Shown here in pieces: positions 18,276 to 24,742 of a stretch of 24,742 nt of DNA (its first letter is position 1; each line of letters opens with the position of its first letter). The DNA comes from Saccoglossus kowalevskii (Eukaryota > Hemichordata > Enteropneusta > Harrimaniidae): NCBI RefSeq assembly GCF_000003605.2, contig NW_003134881.1:34858-59599 (forward strand), in the 5' to 3' direction. Made by a program: the position numbers and the translations under genes. A model generated the notes under the pieces. It did not search any database. It was given only the letters and a program-made list of their open reading frames with translations, and was not told where the DNA came from.

Positions 18276-19471
18276 CTAAACAAAAATAGGTTTCTCAACA
18301 TCCTGTAGTTTTTTGTTGCAATTCACATCATTCAGTTCTTCTCCTAACCCAGATGACGATGTTGATGATGATGATTGTCTATTGCTCTCACTCGAAGCAT
18401 TTGCATTTTGTGAGGAGTAATCAGAATGTTCACTGTGGTTATCTGTTGGACTATTGGCCATATTCTGTCTCAATGCAAAGTCAGAAGAAAAATTGCTGTC
18501 ATTGTCATCTTCACAAGGTGTACTAAGTACTGTTGGTTCCACATGATGACCTGTCAGGTAAGGTGGATGCGACTCTCCTTTGGACTGAATCATCATACCA
18601 TGTTGTTGATAAGTGCCAGCAGACTCTTCCATGGGATCATCTGTGTGATATGAATGGAAAGTGTTCCCTGATTCTGCTGATTTTGGTCCTGATCCTAGCA
18701 TACAAGTTTCGAACTGGAGTTGTTGATATTTACTATCCGGATCTTCTTCTTCTTCATTTGATAATTCTGTTAAACTCTCATAATGAGCAGGGATATATTC
18801 GAAAGGACTTGATATTGGGAATACAGTTTCCAGACTGTTGTCTTCTTGTTGGCATTGTTCATACCAGTCTGGATTTGAGAGAACATACTCTTTCATTTTT
18901 GCTAAAGTACCACGAAATTTCCTTCCTTCCTCAGAACTGCACCTATTTTCAATTGTCCGATAGCCACCAGTTGAAGAAGCCTCAGACAAATCACACAGAA
19001 ACAGATAAAGATCCTTCATCTCCTTCCAACCAGGTCCAGAAAGTTTGAAGCATTTACCAACATGCTTCAATGGATCAGGAATGTCCCTGTGTTCAGAATA
19101 TGGATGAATTTGGAAATAAACGCTTGCAAATTTATTGCATCTTTGCTGCTCACGAAGATCATTGGAAATAATCACCATTACATTTTTAAATATACTGTTA
19201 GCTACGTTTCCAATTTCTTGAACAGTATCCCTTTCTTCCCATACTTTCAGAGTTCCAGTCGAGGCCACCACAACAACTTTATCAACCTCTCTCAGTGCCT
19301 CGAATATCCAATCACTCACAGAGTTTGCAACAGCAGCTGTATCCCAGAGTTTACATTTTACAATGCATCCAAACTGATCCCTCAGAAACAATGCAAATTC
19401 ATGGATAAGTCGGTTGTGCAACTCGCAGTCTGCAGTATAAAGGACGAGTACCTTGGGATTTTGGGGTTCAT
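18276..19471 (-). CDS. Gene A last exon: SEFIR domain and C-terminal tail
   Basis: The exon starts after TTCTCTTACTTCAG and runs 1196 nt to a TAG stop. The open frame extends nine codons upstream of the acceptor, but those codons are intron. Residues about 6-165 of the exon form the SEFIR domain. Box 1 begins KVLVLYTADCELHNRLIHEF, followed by an LWD; then DWIFEALREVDKVVVVAS, where a KVVVVAS strand replaces the usual KVIIV(C/A)S; and a late YFQIHPYSEHRDIP segment, matching the Y-F...IP part of IL-17R SEFIR domains. The tail of about 230 residues has an acidic run (NEEEEDPDS) and a serine-rich run (QSSSSTSSSGLGEELND). I found no exact TRAF6-binding motif (P-x-E-x-x-aromatic/acidic) in it. The SEFIR identity is strong; whether it is closest to IL-17RA, RD or another receptor cannot be settled by eye. 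Confidence 0.93.
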
Positions 19472-22400
19472 CTGAAGTAAGAGAATTGAATGTGGTCAAG
19501 ATGTTGGTGTGTCAAAGTGACAGACAAAAAACATTTAGACCCTCAATAAACTTTAAGTTCAAGTGAAAAAATAACATTGACATTATGTCAACTCAATTTT
19601 TTGAGAGATGAATTCATAAAACTTTCTTAATACGATTTAAAAACAAATTTTAACATGCTTTTTTCAGGTTTTAATTTATATTTATTTATAAATAACGAGC
19701 ACATGAAAAATTTCTAGTTTTTACATAAAGAAAAATCTTAACTATACCTCTTGCTACCACTATACCAGTTAAATTGAGTTCAGATCCGGAGATGATACCT
19801 GAAAAAAGATTATAATGTGAATAAAATCTATACATTCCTAATATTATATTTATTAAATTCATTCATTTCAATGGTCAAAATAATTAATATTTTAATGATT
19901 TTTGTAATGATTTAGTATACAACAAATGTGATATTTGGTTGCAAGTGCTTCTATTGGAAGATGCGAGTCTAATAGATCAAATGGTTTATACGCAGAGGAT
20001 GCAGCATCTTGTAATGTTAGATTGCATTGGAAATACATGTATATGAAAGTTGGAAAATGATTTTATTCAAAATATGGACAATATTTCTGTGTAACTTATC
20101 CTCTTAATATACTTTATTCCTGCTCAGTTATGCTAGACAGGGAACAGTAAAAGTAAATTATTTACATTTAAATATATAAATGAAAAAAATCAAAATATGA
20201 TAGATGTTCACGATGAGATTACATTTACACCACTGTAATCCGTCAAATTAAAGTAAACTTAAAAAAAAACGTAATTTAGTGCTCACAAAAACTTAATTTC
20301 ACATTACCACAAAATAAGGGCAAAAACACATGAAATGATAACAAGTATGTAAAAGATTTATTTTACTATGTAGCTGAAACGCTTTTCAAATGAAAACAAA
20401 ATCATTGCAAAACAGATTTTTTTTATTGATGAAAGACATGATGGTCAAACAGTCAAACCTCCTTCATATTGGAATTAAAATACTGTGCTTATAACTGCAC
20501 AGTTATAATTTGCCATTATGTGATATCCCAACCTAAAATAAGATTTACTGTACAGATATATGTACATTTTATTCCATGTTTGAGCAGTAATGACAATCCA
20601 AACAGTCAAATTACAGAGATATACAGATTTCAGGAATGAAATTTTCTGCAGGGCATTTTCTTCCATTAATTTTATTAATTATTGTATTTAATGTCATCAT
20701 GCAAGTGGATTACCCCCTACAGCACTTACAGACCAAGTTTCATTGAAAGTTAATGAATTTTGAAAATATATATGAAACAGCTAAAATAGGTGAATTTATG
20801 GTAATTAGATAATTAATATGCACATATTGCAACTGAAAACAAACTAATCAAGTCTTTGAAATATCCCAGAGAATCTGTATATCAAGAGTAATGGAAATCA
20901 TTTTTTCTTCAGATACAACTGAAAAGGTTTGAAATTGGCAAATTTGAATGGAAATTAGTTAATACACAAGTTTTGAATTCCTCTGTTATCTTAAAAACTT
21001 GAGCGCTCTGGTGTAAAAATGTCATCTGCATAGAGAGTGTGCTTGATTCAATAGCTCATCAGAAAGCAAACCCGTCCCCTTCCATTCTTGCAAGAAAACC
21101 AACTGTTGGCGCTATAACTTGAAACTCGTCTAATATCCTGCATAGTTTATAACCTGAATGAATGTACACTTCAGTGAATTACACATGTACAAAGTTCCTT
21201 GAAATTTGTTTGACGAAGGATACAGGAAATATCTATTGTGATTATCAAAAAACAATGTCATGTATTTTTAATACAAACAACTTGATCATGAAGTCCTGTT
21301 TGACCATATGCTCTTCCTGAACAACTTCAACAGGGATTCCCTAATGGAAATTCTTCGATTTAGCCACAATTCTTGTATATGTGCCAACAAAATGAATGGG
21401 GTGATTTTGTAAAACTATTATTCTAAAATTTCATTAATCTAAACTAAAGTGATCCGACAGTCACAATGTTTCAGTAGAGCACAGTCTTGCATAAACTTCA
21501 TAATGGAGAAACAAATAACCTTGGCATTGTCATAGGACATGCCTATGAATTAGTAGAGAATCCTAATGTCACGAAATGATTTAATCAAATAAAGATCCAC
21601 CCACGATACACATACTAAATATCAAACCAATCAGAGTGGAAGTTTTCAAGAAGAAGTCAAAAAGAATTTTCATTTTCTGAAATATTACAGAAAATTTACA
21701 GAATTGATGATATCGTCACAAAATATTTAAATCTATAATATTCCGGTAGGTCCATCCAAGGTACATAAAAGATATACCCTACCAATGTCCGAATGGAGGT
21801 GTGCATTTATTAAGACAATCCAACCATCTCACTTACATGTAGCTTTAAATAAGACACAGATTTTATAAATGAAAGTTGTTGGGTTTTATAAGTAATATAT
21901 TTATAATTACAAATATGCCTTTGTTGACTTCAATTTATGTAATTTACTTTCAATAAAATACTAGTGAGGTTTGACTGTACAGGATCACACCAATGATGAA
22001 TAAACTTAAACCAGGTAAGAGTTTACCGTTCATCCCAGGATTTTCTTGCATATTATTTTCTGAATAATTGTTGAAAGGACTTTTCTCTCCATTCTCTGAT
22101 AAAAATATATTAGCATTCAATATTGAATACTCAAATTTCAAAGCAACTATATTTAGAAATATTGAGCTCACACTGATTAATTTACATAAGGTTATTGTCT
22201 GACAAATATACAGAAATTATATATTCACCATCGACATATGTGTGCGGGAAAGTATGAGAGAAGTCTGTTTGCTAGTCAATAATTCAGGATGCTAAATCTA
22301 CATAGTACAGTCAGACAAAACCTAAAGAGAAAACTGAACTTACCTTTCCTAGTTGTGGATTTCCAATATCCAAGATATGCAATAGCAAATATTATTAAGA

Positions 22401-24595
22401 TTACTCCAAGTAATATACCAACAACCATTGCAATAATCGACCCAATCGTGATGCCTGAATAATAAACAGTAAAGAATACAGAGTGAAATCACATTTTATA
22501 AAGACTGTTAGAAAGTGATATACAAGGCTACTAAAATGCTACCAGAAATGGTACATTTTTTTGAAGGCGTTATTTCAGTGTAAATTGTTATTTTACTATA
22601 CACATGAACTGGGATTTCACATTCAGATATTACAGTTAATTGTGAACAAGAAAAGAACATCTTACAGTTTTTAAAACCAAAGATTTCAAGATACAACCAT
22701 GTTTACGAAGATACTGAGTAATAATTTTATTTTTTTGTTATTTTCCATCATAAAGCAAGTCTGGTTATAGTTATATTGAATGGTCCCTTCGGAAATCAGA
22801 GCTCAAAACAATTGTACACAATATGATTTTACTTTAAACAGAATATGAGGTTATTACAAGGATACCTCAAAGTACGCACGGAGACAGTACAGCTGGAGTA
22901 TCAACCAACGCGCAGCGGAGGTCGATGTGCGGCGTACTGTTTGAGTTCATACTTCGTAATAACCTTATTATTATACACCTTTTCCTTCCAAGGATACAAC
23001 ATGGGAGTGCCGAAATCCTAAATATTTAGAACAGAATCAGCGAACTTCTTTTTGTGGAGTCCATCCAAACTCTGGTGGCAGCCATGTTTGTTTTTATTAT
23101 TAGAGGACGCTTATGCATGTAATCATTCCATATTTGGAATTTGCATTTCCTAATATAGGAGGATGAAAACACCCTGCACTATTACGGCACAATGTAACTT
23201 ATGGCGTTACAATGACAGATGTATAACAATAACATTTATTACAAGGTGGAAAAATCATACTACTGGCTGAATGGTTTAATTAATAATTCCAGTATCAATT
23301 TGCTTCGGCATAAATTTGAAATATACAAAATGCAACTGTATTCCCCTGGTCAACTGCTTGAAAGCATTCAGGCTCTATATTGATAGTTCCTTCATTTCAT
23401 TTTTTGACTTGACAGTTGATTTTTTTGGGGGGTCAGATTGTCTTGCAAAAACCACCTGGATATTGTGAACTATGAATTTCAAATGACTAAATAACACCAC
23501 AACTAACAAAAAATGTCAAGACTGAAAAGTTTGAATCTGAATATGGTACACCAACAAAGTGTCTTTGACATAATTTTTCTGAGCCTGAAGTCATTATGCA
23601 AGGTTCGGCACAAGCTGGAATGTGATGTTCGCCAATTATTGGGGTCTGAAATCATGGCACATACAGTGCTTTGCAGCCTTTTTCAAGCAGTTTTCTCAAG
23701 TTGGTTGGTTAGCAGCCACTTCATGACAGTGTTGCACATCCATCTGACATAATGATTCAAAGTGAAATCAAATATTTTATTTTTTGAGATTAGCTTAGCA
23801 ATTAGATTTGATACTTTTCATCACAATTAAACATTCACTGGTATGAACTCTATTGGACTTGTTGTAAAGTTTGGATACACAATTTTTCCTGTGTACATTC
23901 CTTTTGGCATATCTGCTGTTCTACCACAACATATTTTCGCTCTTTGCACATGTACTGGATTGGCATCAGCATTCTTTATTGTACAAAGACCAACCTAATC
24001 TCATTAACCAACCGGAAAATGTGCTCTCCACTGTATAGTTATGAGGCACAATTTGTTTGAATAAAAACTTTGCTGTTTTATTATACTCATTGCTATTAAA
24101 AGCCCTTGAATTTATGATTTACTGCCCAAAAACAGGAACAGTCATTCGTCCAGACTAGTGTGCATCTTCATTTGGTGCAATGCATAAGAGCAGATGAAAA
24201 CCAAATGGTACAAACATAAAAGGATCCTATGAACTACAAATCATAGAAGGTGAAGGCGCAAGAGGCTGGATCTTCCAAAGCAGATATGCCTTGACCTATC
24301 CTCTGATAGTGAAGAACGACATGATATTTTGATCATTTTTTTGGCCATACACCCAATATTAAAATATTGCTAAATTGTCAGTATATAGTGCCTTATGATC
24401 TACTTAAGTTGGGTAATTCAGATAGATTTTGCAATAATTCTAAATCTGGCTTTACCACAAACCTACCGGGGTCATCCATTTTTGCACACTGTATTCCATC
24501 AAAAAAATAATCTTCTGTGCAATTACAAGTATAACCAGTAGTACCATTCAATAGACAATCACCTGGCGAACAGTTGTTGACGTAACAAAAATCAT
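18276..24595 (-). CDS. Gene A: EGF / transmembrane / SEFIR receptor, IL-17 receptor-like (3' part of gene, 5 exons)
   Basis: Five exons (24595-24467, 22454-22344, 22095-22027, 19798-19748, 19471-18276) join in one open frame on the minus strand. Each begins after AG, ends before GT, and all four junctions are in phase 1. The spliced product is about 517 residues: an EGF-like module, one transmembrane helix, a short juxtamembrane stretch, a SEFIR domain and a roughly 230-residue polar tail. SEFIR domains are known from IL-17 receptors and the adaptor Act1 (CIKS), where they pair by SEFIR-SEFIR contact at the inner face of the plasma membrane to start NF-kB/MAPK signalling. A membrane receptor of this class is therefore the likely role. 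The 5' end, with signal peptide and probably fibronectin-like ectodomains, would lie right of position 24742. It sits head to tail with a second IL-17R-like gene to the left. The ligand cannot be read from the sequence. No gene symbol is assigned because the ortholog cannot be decided. Confidence 0.88.
19748..19798 (-). CDS. Gene A exon: short juxtamembrane linker 2
   Basis: This 51-nt exon lies between CTTTTTTCAG and GTATAG, phase 1-1. It encodes about 17 residues (IISGSELNLTGIVVAR) and joins directly to the SEFIR exon as R-D-E-P. Its acceptor has a clear pyrimidine tract; its donor is weak. It is small and not a known domain, so it is supported mainly by phase agreement on both sides. Confidence 0.65.
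20740..20990. repeat. Diverged copy of the 4596-5005 repeat family
   Basis: Contains TTTCATTGAAAGTTAATGAA, GGTAATTAGATAATTAATATGCACA-like sequence, and a second partial unit with GAAATTGGCAAATTTGAATG and GAAATTAGTTAATAC. Resemblance to the triplicated repeat in gene B is clear but diverged. It lies in a gene A intron. Confidence 0.55.
21560..21780. repeat. Dispersed repeat (same family), copy 3, truncated
   Basis: Contains TCACGAAATGATTTAATCAA, CACATACTAAATATCAAACC, GTTTTCAAGAAGAAGTCAAA, ACAGAATTGATGATATCGTC and GGTCCATCCAAGGTACATAA, matching modules of copies 1 and 2 in shuffled order. It lacks the GACGACGG and AAGCTCCGCT end. It lies in a gene A intron. Confidence 0.7.
22027..22095 (-). 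CDS. Gene A exon: short juxtamembrane linker 1
   Basis: This 69-nt exon lies between TTTTTATCAG and GTAAAC, phase 1-1. It encodes about 23 polar residues rich in Asn, Glu and Ser (NGEKSPFNN, YSENNMQENPG). No recognisable domain. It keeps the frame between the membrane exon and the next linker. Because length and phase are both multiples of three, it could be skipped without changing the downstream frame. The weaker donor (GTAAAC) makes alternative use plausible. Confidence 0.68.
22344..22454 (-). CDS. Gene A exon: transmembrane helix
   Basis: This 111-nt exon is preceded by TTATTATTCAG and followed by GTAAGT, phase 1-1. It encodes about 27 hydrophobic residues starting ITIGSIIAMVVG and ending AIAYLGYW, followed by KSTTRK. 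The basic residues after the helix mark the cytoplasmic side, giving type I topology with the EGF module outside and the SEFIR domain inside. The helix has glycine-spaced small residues (GxxxG-like spacing), which could favour helix packing; that last point is inference. Confidence 0.87.
22455..24466 (-). other. Gene A intron between EGF and transmembrane exons
   Basis: This 2.0-kb intron contains the foldback element at 22848-22965. Open frames at 22508-22696 (minus) and 23513-23752 (plus) have no recognisable domain and no convincing splice-site pair. The EGF and membrane exons already join in frame, so no further exon is needed here. Confidence 0.55.
22848..22965. mobile_element. Short foldback element, about 118 bp
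   Basis: Left AGGTTATTACAAGGATACCT (then CAAAGTACG) pairs imperfectly with the right end, whose complement reads AGGTTATTACGAAGTATGAA then CTCAAACAGTACG. The outer 10 bp are perfect. The centre is CpG-containing (CAACGCGCAGCGGAGG), unlike the flanking intron. This fits a small MITE-type element inserted in the gene A intron. Confidence 0.65.
24467..24595 (-). CDS. Gene A exon: EGF-like module
   Basis: This 129-nt exon is preceded by TCTAATTTCAG and followed by GTAGGT. It starts with 2 nt and ends with 1 nt of a codon (phase 1-1). It encodes six cysteines in the EGF order: DFC, NNC, GDC, GYTC, NC and IQC, with a Gly-Tyr-Thr-Cys before C4 and an aromatic Tyr-Phe-Phe-Asp-Gly between C5 and C6. 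The C3-C4 loop carries an NGT sequon. A single phase 1-1 exon per EGF module is the usual arrangement for shuffled extracellular domains. The short spacing to the membrane exon puts this module immediately outside the membrane. Confidence 0.85.
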
Positions 24596-24742
24596 CTGAA
24601 ATTAGAACATAACATGGAAATTGTCACTAGACAAAAAAAAAACTGTTTAAAATTTGTTAAAATCCAAAATCTGCTACAATAAAAGTCGTACTGAACAGAA
24701 AATCGATTTTGGGTATTTTTTGAAAATGTATCACTAAAAAGG

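Larger units (their letters stand above)
19799..22026 (-). other. Gene A intron between linker exons
   Basis: This 2.2-kb AT-rich intron contains a copy of a dispersed repeat (21560-21780) and a segment (20740-20990) resembling the triplicated repeat near 4600-5000. I see no other supported coding sequence in it. Confidence 0.6.

Noticed and set aside
18426-19475. Plus-strand frames of 75, 171 and 137 codons
   Set aside because: They are antisense to the SEFIR exon, which has clear domain evidence, splice acceptor and stop on the minus strand.
19472-19499. Start codon for the SEFIR protein at the top of its open frame
   Set aside because: The nine codons before the acceptor TTACTTCAG are intron; upstream exons with matching phase supply the true N-terminal part.
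22508-22696. Cysteine-containing minus frame that might be an extra gene A ectodomain exon
   Set aside because: No convincing acceptor with a pyrimidine tract and phase-matched donor was found, and the EGF and transmembrane exons already join in frame without it.

Overview
The window looks like nuclear DNA of a marine invertebrate, most likely a bivalve mollusc or another lophotrochozoan. It is AT-rich, with long introns bounded by GT/AG, long non-coding stretches, simple repeats and many short dispersed inverted-repeat elements. Two repeat styles I associate with bivalve-type genomes are present: units ending in GACGACGG followed by AAGCTCCGCT, and small elements with ends reading TACTGTRGAATACTTTATTT. 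The assignment to this group is inference from general familiarity, not from a search.

The window holds two genes, both on the minus strand and arranged head to tail. Both are reconstructed exon by exon from splice sites and reading phase. Gene A (right, 24595 to 18276) is the 3' part of a receptor: an EGF-like exon, a transmembrane exon, two short juxtamembrane exons and a large last exon with a SEFIR domain (the signalling domain of interleukin-17 receptors) and a long serine/aspartate-rich tail. Its 5' end lies beyond the right edge. Gene B (left, 12688 to 1582) is the 5' part of a second receptor: a signal-peptide exon and seven further exons encoding a 324-residue, cysteine- and sequon-rich ectodomain that resembles the extracellular domains of IL-17 receptors. 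Its transmembrane and cytoplasmic parts, if any, lie beyond the left edge. The pair therefore looks like part of a tandem cluster of IL-17-receptor-like genes, an innate immune signalling family known to be expanded in bivalves.

Layout from left to right: 1-1581, 3' flank or intron of gene B with an LTR-like element; 1582-12688, gene B, whose introns carry a second LTR-like element, a 66-bp tandem array, a roughly 145-bp triplicated repeat, two copies of one MITE, one copy of another MITE, a long perfect-stem hairpin and a CpG-containing island with an antisense open frame; 12689-18275, intergenic DNA with a LINE 3' fragment, a CpG-containing segment that could be a promoter, and a 611-bp element with 36-bp terminal inverted repeats; 18276-24595, gene A, with a further dispersed repeat copy and a foldback element in its introns.

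Most other open frames are antisense shadows of the SEFIR exon, by-products of the 66-bp tandem array, or chance frames in AT-rich introns. I see no tRNA, rRNA or CRISPR.
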